A stretch of DNA of 10,080 nt, taken from positions 1 to 10,080 of the forward strand of contig DPKY01000193.1 of the NCBI GenBank assembly GCA_003542275.1, written 5' to 3'. The position numbers were made by a program, and so were the translations under genes. The notes beneath the pieces were generated by a model. The model did no database searches. It saw only the letters and a list, made by a program, of their open reading frames with translations, and was not told the origin of the DNA. This stretch comes from Methylococcaceae bacterium. Its GTDB lineage: Bacteria; Pseudomonadota; Gammaproteobacteria; Methylococcales; Methylomonadaceae. Positions within the stretch are counted from its first letter, which is position 1; each line of letters begins with the position of its first letter. This document shows, piece after piece, positions 1 through 8,271 of this stretch.

Positions 1-1
1 C

Positions 2-622
2 AAAAAAACAGCGGTGGTCTCTACTATCAATGGGGATGCAAATATTCCTTTCTATAAAGAACTTGGAAACCAAGGTATCTCAGCTGAAAAAATTCCTGTC
101 ATCGCCTTTTCTGTTGGTGAAGAAGAATTGTCAGGTATGGATACAAAACCCTTGGTTGGTCACCTGGCGGCTTGGAATTATTTCATGAGTGTTGATAGCA
201 CTAAAAATGCAGCGTTTATCAATCAATGGCATGACTATACTAAAAATCCAAAACGTACCACCAACGATCCGATGGAAGCACATTACATTGGTTTTAATAT
301 GTGGGTGAAAGCCGTGGAAAAAGCGGGTACCACTGACGCTACCGCCGTCCAAAAAGCGATCATTGGCGTTGAATATCCAAACTTAACGGGTGGTGTATCA
401 AAAATGCTACCAAACCATCATATCAGTAAGCCCGTTTTGATTGGTGAAATTCAAGATGACGGTCAATTAATGACGGTTTGGCAAACGAATAAGTTGGTTG
501 ATGGCGATGCGTGGTCTGATTTCTTACCAGAAAGTAAACCCATTATTGCGGATTGGACTGCCCCCATTAATTGCGGGAATTACAACACGAAAACAAAAAA
601 GTGTTCAGGTCAGGCTTATTAA
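2..622 (+). CDS. urtA: UrtA, periplasmic urea-binding protein of the urea ABC transporter (C-terminal part, 5' end outside window)
   Basis: The reading frame is open from base 2, so the gene begins upstream; the GTG at 14 lies inside the protein (frame reads KKTAVVSTINGDANIPFYKE) and is not the start. About 206 C-terminal residues are visible, roughly half of a typical UrtA. The family is a type I periplasmic binding protein, here the second lobe. Recognisable UrtA landmarks are STINGDANIPFYKELG, the stretch DTKPLVGHLAAWNYF, TNDPMEAHYIGFNMW, and NHHISKPVLIGEIQDDGQ near the end. The tail has two cysteines (NCGNYNTKTKKCSG), a pattern I associate with proteobacterial UrtA and which may form a disulfide in the periplasm. 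The protein is expected to bind urea and deliver it to UrtB/UrtC. It is followed by urtB about 90 bases on, which supports UrtA over a branched-chain amino-acid binding protein. Confidence 0.95.
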   Translation, partial: KKTAVVSTINGDANIPFYKELGNQGISAEKIPVIAFSVGEEELSGMDTKPLVGHLAAWNYFMSVDSTKNAAFINQWHDYTKNPKRTTNDPMEAHYIGFNMWVKAVEKAGTTDATAVQKAIIGVEYPNLTGGVSKMLPNHHISKPVLIGEIQDDGQLMTVWQTNKLVDGDAWSDFLPESKPIIADWTAPINCGNYNTKTKKCSGQAY

Positions 623-643
623 TTTAAATTCACAGCAGATTTC

Positions 644-671
644 TTGACAGTGGTATAGCAACAGAGATAGT
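644..671 (+). promoter_or_regulatory. Weak candidate sigma70 promoter between urtA and urtB
   Basis: A perfect TTGACA (644-649) is followed after 16 bases by GATAGT (666-671), matching four of six -10 positions. It lies about 40 bases ahead of the urtB start and could give a second transcript without urtA. The -10 is poor, the spacer is one base short, and it overlaps the hairpin at 653-679, so this may be chance in AT-rich DNA. Confidence 0.2.
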
Positions 672-679
672 TGCCGTAC
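653..679 (+). other. Imperfect RNA hairpin in the urtA-urtB intergenic gap
   Basis: Bases 653-662 (GTATAGCAAC) can pair with 670-679 (GTTGCCGTAC) around a 7-base loop: eight Watson-Crick pairs, one G-U pair and one A-C mismatch. No U-tract follows, so it does not look like a full intrinsic terminator. Hairpins at this place, between a binding-protein gene and its permease genes, often stabilise the upstream message or partly limit read-through so that more binding protein is made than permease; that role here is inference. Confidence 0.4.
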
Positions 680-711
680 TCTTGCTTAGAACATCCTTAT
701 TTTGGAAGAAA

Positions 712-2361
712 ATGAAAGTGAATTCATTAAACATGAATGGTTTTCTTATTGCATGGTTGCTATTACTTTTTTCACTCAGCGCTCATGCCGCAGAAAACGC
801 CTCTTCGCCACCGCCTTTGCTTGACGCATTGGAGCATCTTCAACAAGGCACATTTAATGAGCGTGAGAAAGCGATTGCACAATTAGCCAGTATTGAAAGC
901 GAACGCAGCCTACCTATTCTACACGCCTTGCTTGATGGCAAATTATTTTTGGTAAAATCAGATAATCAACTCGTCATTGGTGAAGATAATCATCATGGCT
1001 ATGATCTATTTGATGCGGTGAGTGGTATTGAACTCAAGAGTATTTCACGCGATGAGGTCAATAAAATCAATTTAACTAATGCACTACGTACCTCGCTGCG
1101 AAAAACGATTGGGCAATTGGAATTAAATTCACCTGTGCCCGCCATTCGCCTAGCGGCAGTCCATGCGATGGCAGGCGATGCAGATGAAAAAACATTAGCA
1201 TTACTTCACAGACTCGCTAGCACCGAAAAAGAGCCGCGTGTAAAGCAAGCGATTACGCTCATTTTTCTCTTAAAAGAGATGAATAGTACAGATAACGCTT
1301 TGCGTCTCCAAGCAATTGAACAACTCAAAGAACAAAACAGTATCGAGGTGATCAATGGGCTTCATGCAATACTTGACAAAGAGGTTGAGGGCAACGCGCT
1401 TGAGACGGATAGGCAAGTGCGCAATGCCGCCAAACTGGCACTTTCAGAGGTAACCCGTCGCCAGCAGTTTTACAGCACAATTGAAACGGTTTTTTTTGGA
1501 CTTAGTTTAGGCGCTGTTTTAGTGCTTGCAGCCATTGGTCTTGCTATTACGTTTGGTGTAATGGGAATTATTAACATGGCGCATGGTGAGTTGATGATGT
1601 TAGGCGCTTATACAACCTACGTTATGCAGCAACTGATGCCAAATCACTTAGGTCTTTCACTGTTTCTCTCAATTCCTGCTGCATTTGTAATATCGGGAGT
1701 TGCTGGCATTCTTATCGAACGCGGTATTATTCGATTTCTTTACGGTCGACCACTTGAAACCTTACTTGCCACTTTTGGCATCAGCTTGGTACTTCAACAA
1801 AGTGTGCGCTCCATTTTTTCTCCCCTCAATCGTAGCGTGGCAACCCCAGAGTGGATGAGTGGTTCATGGCAAATTAATGATTTTCTCTCACTAACATGGA
1901 ACCGTTTTTACATCTTAGTATTTTGTTTGATGGTGTTTATTTTGCTTTTGCAAATACTCAAATATACCCGATTAGGTCTTGAGGTACGCGCGGTAGCGCA
2001 AAACCGCAATATGGCAAAAGCGATGGGAATTCCTACTGATAAGGTGGACGCAATGACTTTTGGGCTTGGCTCGGGCATTGCTGGCGTTGCTGGCGTTGCG
2101 CTGAGTCAAATTACCAATGTAGGCCCCAATTTGGGACAAGCCTATATTGTAGATTCCTTCATGGTGGTCGTGTTTGGCGGTGTTGGGAATTTACTGGGTA
2201 CGTTGGTTGCGGGATTTTCATTGGGTATTGCGAATAAATTTTTAGAGCCTTTTGCCGGTGCGGTATTGGCTAAAATTTTAGTCCTTATTTTTATCATTTT
2301 ATTTATCCAAAAGCGTCCACGTGGCTTATTTCCACAAAAGGGCAGGGCGGCGGATTCCTAA
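712..2361 (+). CDS. urtB: UrtB, urea ABC transporter permease with periplasmic N-terminal extension
   Basis: Inner-membrane permease of the LivH/BPD_transp_2 type, 549 residues from the ATG at 712. This start gives a clean signal peptide (MKVNSLNMNG, then a hydrophobic core, then SAHA|AEN at about residue 26) and has GGAAG just upstream at short spacing. A TTG at 682 and an ATG at 733 are in-frame alternatives. Residues ~27-255 form a soluble, helical, repeat-like region predicted periplasmic, which is characteristic of proteobacterial UrtB and distinguishes it from LivH. From ~258 the permease domain follows, with GVMGIINMAHGELMMLGAY, the cytoplasmic loop EVRAVAQNRNMAKAMGIP (ATPase contact), AGVAGVALSQITNVGPNLG, and VFGGVGNLLGT, ending RPRGLFPQKGR. 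It pairs with UrtC to form the urea pathway. The 8-base T run at 1490-1497 is read in frame. Confidence 0.96.
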   Translation: MKVNSLNMNGFLIAWLLLLFSLSAHAAENASSPPPLLDALEHLQQGTFNEREKAIAQLASIESERSLPILHALLDGKLFLVKSDNQLVIGEDNHHGYDLFDAVSGIELKSISRDEVNKINLTNALRTSLRKTIGQLELNSPVPAIRLAAVHAMAGDADEKTLALLHRLASTEKEPRVKQAITLIFLLKEMNSTDNALRLQAIEQLKEQNSIEVINGLHAILDKEVEGNALETDRQVRNAAKLALSEVTRRQQFYSTIETVFFGLSLGAVLVLAAIGLAITFGVMGIINMAHGELMMLGAYTTYVMQQLMPNHLGLSLFLSIPAAFVISGVAGILIERGIIRFLYGRPLETLLATFGISLVLQQSVRSIFSPLNRSVATPEWMSGSWQINDFLSLTWNRFYILVFCLMVFILLLQILKYTRLGLEVRAVAQNRNMAKAMGIPTDKVDAMTFGLGSGIAGVAGVALSQITNVGPNLGQAYIVDSFMVVVFGGVGNLLGTLVAGFSLGIANKFLEPFAGAVLAKILVLIFIILFIQKRPRGLFPQKGRAADS

Positions 2362-2388
2362 GTCTTTTAATTGTGAAATAATCAACTT

Positions 2389-2394
2389 GAGTGG
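2389..2394 (+). promoter_or_regulatory. Ribosome binding site that decides the urtC start
   Basis: GAGTGG sits nine bases ahead of the ATG at 2404 and directly abuts the other in-frame ATG at 2395, which has no purine-rich stretch at a usable distance. This favours 2404 as the true urtC start. Confidence 0.5.
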
Positions 2395-2403
2395 ATGTCA
2401 TAC

Positions 2404-3495
2404 ATGGAAATTATTAAGTTAAGTAAAGATAAAACAAGCTTTGTGGTGCTGGGCCTTTTAGCGGTCATCACTTTTGTTATTCCCTTGTGTAATGTATTTT
2501 TTTCTGCTGATTCAGTGTTTCATTTTTCGGCATACAGCGTGTCGGTATTGGGTAAATATCTCACCTTTGCGCTACTGGGGTTGTCACTAGATTTAGTGTG
2601 GGGATACTGCGGTATTTTAGCGCTTGGTCACGGTGCCTTTTTTGCGCTTGGCGGCTATGCAATGGGAATGTATTTAATGCGTCAAATTGGCACACGTGGT
2701 GTGTATGGCAATGCAAATTTACCCGATTTTATGGTTTTTTTAAATTGGAAGGAACTGCCTTGGTATTGGCTAGGTTTTGACCATTTTGGTTTTGCTATGC
2801 TAATGGTTATTGTTGTGCCGGGAACATTAGCATTTGTTTTTGGTTATCTCGCTTTTCGTTCACGCGTCACAGGGGTTTACCTCTCTATCATCACGCAAGC
2901 ACTGACGTATGCGCTAATGCTCGCTTTTTTTCGCAATGAAATGGGCTTTGGTGGCAATAATGGCTTGACGGATTTTAAAGAGATTTTAGGTTTTAATCTT
3001 CAATCTGAAAATGTGCGTTCAATGCTGCTTATGTTATCGGGTATCACTTTGATGGGAACGTTTTTCGTTTGCCGCTGGTTAGTAAATACCAAACTTGGAC
3101 GCGTGGTCACTGCAATTCGAGATCAAGAATCGCGTGTACGTTTTTTGGGTTATCGTGTCGAAATGTTCAAACTGTGGGTATTTGTCTTTGCAGCAATGAT
3201 TGCAGGCATTGCCGGCGCGTTGTATGTACCGCAGGTGGGTATTATCAATCCAAGTGAATTTTCACCACTCAATTCACTTGAGATTGTCGTTTGGGTGGCT
3301 ATTGGTGGGAGAAATACACTGTATGGCGCCATTATTGGTGCGGTACTGGTGAATTTTAGTAAAACGGTGTTGACGGGTTTAATGCCTGAGCTTTGGTTAT
3401 TTACCTTAGGCGCGGCCTTTGTCGTGGTGACTGTTTTTTTACCCGATGGATTAGTTGGATTACTTCGTCACCGATTAGAGGAGCAACAGGCATGA
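2404..3495 (+). CDS. urtC: UrtC, urea ABC transporter permease
   Basis: Second inner-membrane permease (LivM type), 363 residues from ATG 2404; the ATG at 2395 would add three residues but lacks a placed Shine-Dalgarno. Multiple hydrophobic segments are visible. Landmarks of UrtC are LGLSLDLVWGYCGILALGHG near residues 59-77, ALGGYAMGMYLMRQIG, FGGNNGLTDFKEILGF, the cytoplasmic loop GRVVTAIRDQESRVRFLGY at ~232-250 that contacts the ATPase, PQVGIINPSEFSPLNSLE, and WVAIGGRNTLYGAIIGA near the C terminus. LivM proteins share the fold, but the conserved glycine-rich FGGNNGLTDF segment and the neighbours make UrtC the clear call. It starts 42 bases after urtB, and its stop overlaps the start of urtD in an ATGA. 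Confidence 0.96.
   Translation: MEIIKLSKDKTSFVVLGLLAVITFVIPLCNVFFSADSVFHFSAYSVSVLGKYLTFALLGLSLDLVWGYCGILALGHGAFFALGGYAMGMYLMRQIGTRGVYGNANLPDFMVFLNWKELPWYWLGFDHFGFAMLMVIVVPGTLAFVFGYLAFRSRVTGVYLSIITQALTYALMLAFFRNEMGFGGNNGLTDFKEILGFNLQSENVRSMLLMLSGITLMGTFFVCRWLVNTKLGRVVTAIRDQESRVRFLGYRVEMFKLWVFVFAAMIAGIAGALYVPQVGIINPSEFSPLNSLEIVVWVAIGGRNTLYGAIIGAVLVNFSKTVLTGLMPELWLFTLGAAFVVVTVFLPDGLVGLLRHRLEEQQA
3477..3483 (+). promoter_or_regulatory. Ribosome binding site that decides the urtD start
   Basis: AGAGGAG lies eight bases ahead of the ATG at 3492, inside the end of urtC. It selects this ATG over the open but unsupported upstream frame (back to 3393) and over the in-frame ATG at 3525. Confidence 0.65.
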
Positions 3496-4304
3496 GTCCA
3501 CAACCCATTCCACATGAAATCCCCATGACAGATCATCTGCTTCATGAAGGTGTTGTTGATACGCGTCACGGTCCTATTTTATATCTTGATGAGGTGAGCG
3601 TGAATTTTGATGGTTTTAGAGCGTTAAATCATTTATCGCTCGTCATTGATGCAGGTGAGCTACGTTGCCTGATTGGGCCAAATGGCGCGGGAAAAACGAC
3701 TTTAATGGATGTCATCACCGGTAAAACACGCCCTGATTCAGGCACTGTTTTTTTTGGGCAAACAATTGATTTACTGAAAATGAATGAGCCCGCCATTGCA
3801 CAAGCCGGTATTTGCCGCAAATTTCAAAAACCGAGTGTTTTTGACGCGCTAACAGTGTTTGAAAATTTAGCGCTTGCTCTCAAAGCGAATAAAGGAGCGT
3901 GGTCTACGCTTTTTTACCGTTTAAAGGGAGAGCAGCGTGAACGCATCCATCATATTACCGAAATGATTGGTTTGAAAACGCGTTATCAACATCGTGCGGG
4001 GATTTTATCGCATGGTCAAAAACAGTGGCTTGAAATTGGTATGTTACTTATGCAAGAGCCTAAGGTGATGCTTGTTGATGAACCGATTGCGGGAATGACG
4101 CATCAAGAAATAGAGCGTACCGCAGAGCTACTTGTATCGCTTCAGGGTGAGCATTCTATTGTTGTGGTTGAGCATGATATGGATTTCGTCCGCTCTATTG
4201 CATCGAAAGTGACAGTGCTTCATGAGGGTGCTGTATTAACCGAAGGCACCATGAATGAAGTACAAAACGATCCACGCGTAATTCAAGTTTATTTAGGAGG
4301 CTAA
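3492..4304 (+). CDS. urtD: UrtD, urea ABC transporter ATP-binding protein
   Basis: Cytoplasmic ATPase of the LivG type, 270 residues, one of the two subunits that power urea import. The ABC elements are complete and in order: Walker A GPNGAGKTT (62-70), Q-loop in KFQKPSVF (Q112), signature LSHGQKQWLE (172-181, His in the third place as usual for UrtD), Walker B VMLVDEP with D196/E197, and H-loop VVEHDMDF (H228). GELRCLIGPNGAGKTTLMDV and VITGKTRPDSG are strongly UrtD-like. About 40 residues precede the first ABC beta strand; this leader includes HGPILYLDEVSVNFDGF, which proteobacterial UrtD proteins also carry. The ATG overlaps the urtC stop (ATGA), implying translational coupling. An 8-base T run at 3748-3755 is read in frame. 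No defects seen. Confidence 0.96.
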   Translation: MSPQPIPHEIPMTDHLLHEGVVDTRHGPILYLDEVSVNFDGFRALNHLSLVIDAGELRCLIGPNGAGKTTLMDVITGKTRPDSGTVFFGQTIDLLKMNEPAIAQAGICRKFQKPSVFDALTVFENLALALKANKGAWSTLFYRLKGEQRERIHHITEMIGLKTRYQHRAGILSHGQKQWLEIGMLLMQEPKVMLVDEPIAGMTHQEIERTAELLVSLQGEHSIVVVEHDMDFVRSIASKVTVLHEGAVLTEGTMNEVQNDPRVIQVYLGG

Positions 4305-4309
4305 ATGCG

Positions 4310-5092
4310 ATGTTAAAAATACACGGATTACAACAATATTACGGCGAGAGCCATACGTTGTGGGATTTACAACTTGACGTACCTAAAGGTGCTTGTGTTT
4401 GTTTGATGGGTCGCAATGGTGTGGGAAAAACAACCTTATTAAAAGCGATTATGGGGCTTGTTCCCATTCGTGGCGGTCGTCTTGAAATAGATGGGCATTC
4501 GTTGAGTGACGCCAAAGCACAAACCCGTGCAGAATTAGGTATTGGTTATGTTCCACAAGGGCGAGAGATTTTTTCGCTACTAACTGTTGAGGAAAATCTC
4601 AAAACAGGATTGCGGGCAGCAAGTAAGATGGGGATTAAAAAAGTACCTGATCATATTTTTGATGTCTTTCCCGTGTTAAAACAGATGCTCAAACGGCGCG
4701 GTGGTGATTTATCGGGTGGTCAACAACAACAGCTTGCCATTGCTCGCGCGTTGGTCTTAAACCCGCGTCTACTGATCTTAGATGAACCCACTGAAGGCGT
4801 TCAGCCCAATATTGTCAGTGAAATTGGCGAGGTGATTATCCGATTAAATCGTCAACGTGGGACGCCCTTTTCTACGCCCAAGATCAATCCCCATAATTTG
4901 GGTGAAGTACACGAAGCGATTACAAAAATTAACCACGAGCTTGGCGTGACGGTCTTACTTGTTGAGCAAAAACTTCCCTTTGCGCGTAAGGTTGCCGATC
5001 GTTTTTGTATTATGGATAGAGGTCGTCATGTTGCCACAGGAAAGATAGACGAATTATCTGATGACATGATTAATCGCTATTTGACCGTGTAA
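4310..5092 (+). CDS. urtE: UrtE, urea ABC transporter ATP-binding protein with a C-terminal-half insert
   Basis: Second ATPase of the importer (LivF type), 260 residues against about 230 usual for the family. The start at 4310 has AGGAGG nine bases upstream, overlapping the end of urtD; an ATG at 4305 is in another frame and stops at once. Motifs: Walker A GRNGVGKTT (34-42), Q-loop VPQGREIF (Q83), signature LSGGQQQQ (134-141), Walker B LLILDEPTEG (154-163, D158/E159), and LLVEQK (216-221), where Q220 replaces the H-loop histidine as is normal in LivF/UrtE. GVQP after Walker B and the ending DDMINRYLTV fit UrtE. The excess length is explained by an insert at about residues 185-212 between the helix after Walker B and the VTVLLVEQ strand. 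All nucleotide-binding motifs remain in frame, so it should be functional. Confidence 0.95.
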   Translation: MLKIHGLQQYYGESHTLWDLQLDVPKGACVCLMGRNGVGKTTLLKAIMGLVPIRGGRLEIDGHSLSDAKAQTRAELGIGYVPQGREIFSLLTVEENLKTGLRAASKMGIKKVPDHIFDVFPVLKQMLKRRGGDLSGGQQQQLAIARALVLNPRLLILDEPTEGVQPNIVSEIGEVIIRLNRQRGTPFSTPKINPHNLGEVHEAITKINHELGVTVLLVEQKLPFARKVADRFCIMDRGRHVATGKIDELSDDMINRYLTV

Positions 5093-5107
5093 GTTGAGCG
5101 TAAACAA

Positions 5108-5914
5108 ATGGATACAAGTTGGAAAGCACAATTAGAACTTACTTTTGCTAAGCAAGGCGAAAAAACACGGTTAATTAAACGTAAGCAACTTGGCCCTTTA
5201 ACGCTACAACGTCCGTTTTATCCTGATGGAAAGGCTTGTCATGTGTATTTGCTTCATCCGCCCGGTGGCATTGTAGGGGGAGACAATTTGCATATATCTC
5301 TTCATGCAAATGAAAATTCACATACTCTCATCACAACACCAGCGGCGGGTAAATTTTATCGTAGCGCAGGGCGACAAGCCACGCAAACAGTTAATATCCG
5401 TGTCGATAATCATGCGATGCTTGAATGGTTGCCTCAAGAAACCATTCTCTATGATGGTGCAAAGGCCAGCTCAACGGTGAATGTCGCTTTAATGCCGCAG
5501 GCGCATTTTATTGGCTGGGAAATTTTATCTCTTGGGCGTCCTGCTTCAGGGGAAGGATTTGAGAATGGTCAGGCACAAATGACGTGGCAAATAAGCCGTG
5601 ACGATCGCCCCTTATTTTTAGAGCGTCTACAGCTTGATGCAAAAGCCTTTTGGGCAAGTTGGGGACTGAATGGTTATTGTGTCTGCGGCACTTTATTTGC
5701 TGTGCCAGTGTCTCCAGGGAATTTAGAGGCAGTGCGTGATTTAATTGGTGATACCGCAGGGCGTGGTGTGACGCAAATTGACGATATGCTAATTTGTCGT
5801 GCTCTTGATAGTCGTACTGATAGATTACGCGTTTTTTTTGAACAGGTCTGGAAAATCGTACGTCAAGACACGTTAGGGCATACATTCTGTATCCCTCGCA
5901 TTTGGGCGACATAA
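5108..5914 (+). CDS. ureD: UreD (UreH), urease accessory protein
   Basis: Urease maturation factor of 268 residues, close to the usual family length. It binds the urease apoprotein and, with UreF and UreG, forms the complex through which nickel is delivered to the active site. Family landmarks seen in order are an N-terminal [35 protein letters not shown] (~45-61), [11 protein letters not shown] (~76-86), [14 protein letters not shown] (~105-118), [16 protein letters not shown] (~134-149), PLFLERLQL, and the closing PRIWAT. The ATG at 5108 is 15 bases after the urtE stop with only a weak purine stretch (GAGCG) before it. Its position joins the transporter block to the urease block with no promoter-sized gap. 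The 8-base T run at 5832-5839 is in frame. Confidence 0.95.
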   Translation: MDTSWKAQLELTFAKQGEKTRLIKRKQLGPLTLQRPFYPDGKACHVYLLHPPGGIVGGDNLHISLHANENSHTLITTPAAGKFYRSAGRQATQTVNIRVDNHAMLEWLPQETILYDGAKASSTVNVALMPQAHFIGWEILSLGRPASGEGFENGQAQMTWQISRDDRPLFLERLQLDAKAFWASWGLNGYCVCGTLFAVPVSPGNLEAVRDLIGDTAGRGVTQIDDMLICRALDSRTDRLRVFFEQVWKIVRQDTLGHTFCIPRIWAT

Positions 5915-5927
5915 TAGGAGAACAATA

Positions 5928-6230
5928 ATGCAATTAACACCTAGGGAAAAAGATAAATTATTGCTTTTTACAGCAGCGTTACTTGCCGAGCGACGCAAAG
6001 CACGAGGATTGAAACTCAACTATCCCGAAGCGGTTGCATTCATTAGTGCAGCCATTATGGAAGGCGCACGTGATGGTCAGTGTGTTGCATCACTCATGGA
6101 ATATGGTCGTACACTTCTTTGCCGCGACGATGTGATGGAAGGTGTGTGCGAGATGCTTTTGGATGTACAGGTAGAAGCAACCTTTCCTGATGGCACAAAA
6201 CTTGTCACGGTTCACAATCCTATTGAATGA
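5928..6230 (+). CDS. ureA: UreA, urease gamma subunit
   Basis: Smallest structural subunit of urease, exactly 100 residues as in Klebsiella-type enzymes. It packs with beta and alpha in the (alpha-beta-gamma)3 enzyme in the cytoplasm and carries no catalytic residue. Diagnostic sequence: [56 protein letters not shown], and the end [21 protein letters not shown] strong Shine-Dalgarno AGGAG (5916-5920) lies seven bases before the ATG. It is 13 bases downstream of ureD, and its stop codon is embedded in the ribosome binding site of ureB. Confidence 0.98.
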   Translation: MQLTPREKDKLLLFTAALLAERRKARGLKLNYPEAVAFISAAIMEGARDGQCVASLMEYGRTLLCRDDVMEGVCEMLLDVQVEATFPDGTKLVTVHNPIE

Positions 6231-6232
6231 GG
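6228..6232 (+). promoter_or_regulatory. Ribosome binding site that decides the ureB start
   Basis: TGAGG overlaps the ureA stop codon and lies seven bases before the ATG at 6240. It supports that ATG (protein beginning MIPGEIFP, the usual UreB start) over the in-frame TTG at 6234. Confidence 0.55.
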
Positions 6233-6239
6233 TTTGAAA

Positions 6240-6557
6240 ATGATACCAGGAGAAATTTTTCCCTGCGGGGGAAATATTGCGTTAAATGTAGGACGTCGTA
6301 CTGTTTCTGTGCTTGTTGCTAATACGGGGGATCGCCCTATTCAAGTGGGTTCACATTACCATTTTTTTGAAACAAACTCAGCGCTGCAATTTGATCGTGC
6401 GCTGACACGTGGTTTTCGTCCCGATATTCCTGCAGGGACAGCTATTCGCTTTGAACCCGGTCAATTGCGTGAAATTCAATTAGTGGCGTTTGGGGGATTA
6501 GGACGTGTTTATGGTTTTTGTGGCGCCGTAATGGGCGATTTAGGAGAAACACAATGA
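6240..6557 (+). CDS. ureB: UreB, urease beta subunit
   Basis: Structural beta subunit, 105 residues, standard length. It is the second chain of the urease trimer unit. The family pattern is clear: [19 protein letters not shown] at the start, [20 protein letters not shown] (~29-48), [20 protein letters not shown], and [16 protein letters not shown] at the end. It is a separate gene, not fused to gamma as in Helicobacter or actively split from alpha in an unusual way. The start at 6240 follows the Shine-Dalgarno TGAGG; the stop overlaps the ureC start in an ATGA, indicating coupled translation and matched amounts of beta and alpha. Confidence 0.97.
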   Translation: MIPGEIFPCGGNIALNVGRRTVSVLVANTGDRPIQVGSHYHFFETNSALQFDRALTRGFRPDIPAGTAIRFEPGQLREIQLVAFGGLGRVYGFCGAVMGDLGETQ

Positions 6558-8257
6558 GTACGATGAGTCGACAAGCCTATATAGAGATGTTTGGTCCCAC
6601 CACGGGCGACAAAGTCCGTCTAGGCGATAGTGGATTAATTCTTGAAGTCGAATCCGATCGCACGGTGTATGGTGATGAAGTGAAATTTGGCGGAGGCAAA
6701 GTCATTCGTGATGGCATGGGACAAAGTCAACATGATTCATCTGTGGCGGTTGATTTAGTCATTACAAACGCGTTAATTATGGATTATTGGGGCATTATTA
6801 AAGCTGATGTGGGGATTAAACAAGGACGTATTGCTGCCATTGGTAAAGCAGGAAATCCTGACGTTCAACAAAGCGTGGATATTGTAATTGGTCCAGGAAC
6901 AGAAATTATAGCCGGTGAAGGAAAAATTTTAACGGCAGGCGGCATTGATGCCCATATTCATTTTATTTGCCCACAGCAAATTGAAGAAGCGCTCACTTCA
7001 GGTATCACGACCATGATTGGCGGGGGAACTGGACCAGCGACGGGTACGAATGCGACAACTTGCACACCAGGACCTTGGAATATTGAGCAAATGCTACAAG
7101 CGCTTGATGGTTTTCCCATGAATTTTGGTTTGCTAGGTAAAGGTAATGCGAGTTTACCCGATGCCTTAGCCGAGCAAATTCGCGCTGGCGCGATGGGACT
7201 TAAACTTCATGAAGATTGGGGAACAACACCTGCTGCTATTGATTGTTGCTTGAGTATTGCGGAAACATTTGATGTACAAGTGGCCATTCATACGGATACG
7301 TTAAATGAATCGGGATTTGTAGAGGATACTTTTGCGGCGTTTAAAGGGCGAACTATTCATACATACCACACTGAAGGAGCGGGTGGTGGTCATGCACCTG
7401 ACATTATCAAAGCCTGCGGGCAAGCCAATGTGTTACCCTCCTCAACGAATCCAACACGTCCTTATACGGTCAATACCATAGACGAGCATTTAGATATGCT
7501 CATGGTTTGTCATCATCTCGATCCCAGTATTGCTGAAGATGTGGCATTTGCAGAGTCGCGGATTCGTCGAGAAACCATTGCTGCTGAGGATATCTTGCAT
7601 GATTTGGGGGCATTTTCGATGATTTCGTCCGATTCACAAGCTATGGGGCGCGTGGGGGAAGTCATTATACGGACATGGCAAACAGCGCACAAAATGAAAT
7701 CACAGCGAGGTCGCTTAAAAGAAGATGCTGTCAATAACGATAATTTTCGCATCAAACGCTATATTGCCAAGTACACCATCAATCCAGCGATTAGTCATGG
7801 TATTTCACACGAAGTGGGTTCTGTAGAAGTTGGTAAATTAGCGGATTTAGTGCTTTGGCATCCGGCTTTTTTTGCCGTAAAACCCAGTTTAGTGCTCAAA
7901 GGGGGTTTTATTGCCACGGCGCCTATGGGGGATCCTAGCGCTTCAATTCCAACACCGCAACCTGTGCATTATCGCCCGATGTTTGGTGCATTTGGGCGCG
8001 TTGCATCGACAAGTTCGATGTTTTTCTTGCCTAATATCGCTATTCAAGAAGGCGTACCAGAACGTCTTGCACTCAAAAAACGCATTGGCGTTGTGGCGAA
8101 TACACGCACGATTGGAAAAAAACATTTAGTGCATAATGATTATCAACCCAACATCGAAGTGGATGCTCAGACGTTAGCGGTTCGCGCCGATGGTTTATTA
8201 CTGGTTTGTGAACCTGCTGATGTGTTGCCTTTTACGCAACGCTATTTCTTATTCTAA
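6554..8257 (+). CDS. ureC: UreC, urease alpha subunit (catalytic)
   Basis: Catalytic subunit, 567 residues, the same length as Klebsiella UreC. It hydrolyses urea to ammonia and carbamate at a dinuclear nickel centre in an amidohydrolase-type barrel. All key residues are present at the Klebsiella positions: H134 and H136 (HIHFICPQQ), K217, the lysine carbamylated to bridge the nickels, and H219 (GLKLHEDWG), H246 ([12 protein letters not shown]), H272 ([13 protein letters not shown]), mobile-flap C319 and H320 ([10 protein letters not shown]), and D360 ([12 protein letters not shown]). The start at 6554 ([20 protein letters not shown]) overlaps the ureB stop and has AGGAG (6542-6546) seven bases upstream; the frame is open further upstream but that part is just ureB out of frame. 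No insertion, frameshift or missing residue was found, so the enzyme should be active once nickel is loaded. Confidence 0.99.
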   Translation: MSTMSRQAYIEMFGPTTGDKVRLGDSGLILEVESDRTVYGDEVKFGGGKVIRDGMGQSQHDSSVAVDLVITNALIMDYWGIIKADVGIKQGRIAAIGKAGNPDVQQSVDIVIGPGTEIIAGEGKILTAGGIDAHIHFICPQQIEEALTSGITTMIGGGTGPATGTNATTCTPGPWNIEQMLQALDGFPMNFGLLGKGNASLPDALAEQIRAGAMGLKLHEDWGTTPAAIDCCLSIAETFDVQVAIHTDTLNESGFVEDTFAAFKGRTIHTYHTEGAGGGHAPDIIKACGQANVLPSSTNPTRPYTVNTIDEHLDMLMVCHHLDPSIAEDVAFAESRIRRETIAAEDILHDLGAFSMISSDSQAMGRVGEVIIRTWQTAHKMKSQRGRLKEDAVNNDNFRIKRYIAKYTINPAISHGISHEVGSVEVGKLADLVLWHPAFFAVKPSLVLKGGFIATAPMGDPSASIPTPQPVHYRPMFGAFGRVASTSSMFFLPNIAIQEGVPERLALKKRIGVVANTRTIGKKHLVHNDYQPNIEVDAQTLAVRADGLLLVCEPADVLPFTQRYFLF

Positions 8258-8271
8258 ATGGTCAAGATGAG

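Noticed and set aside
2077-2100. Short tandem repeat (TTGCTGGCG units) in urtB
   Set aside because: It encodes the conserved AGVAGVAL segment of LivH/UrtB permeases; the repeat follows from the protein sequence.
3393-3491. Upstream extension of urtD inside urtC
   Set aside because: The frame is open but overlaps well-conserved urtC coding sequence; the ATG at 3492 has a proper ribosome binding site and begins a normal UrtD.
5508-5933. 141-residue minus-strand open frame opposite ureD
   Set aside because: It lies entirely over ureD, a clear conserved gene, and its translation resembles no family I recognise; it is a shadow frame.
6518-6553. Upstream extension of ureC inside ureB
   Set aside because: Urease alpha starts at [14 protein letters not shown]; the extension is out-of-frame ureB sequence, and the full-length residue numbering matches Klebsiella UreC exactly from 6554.
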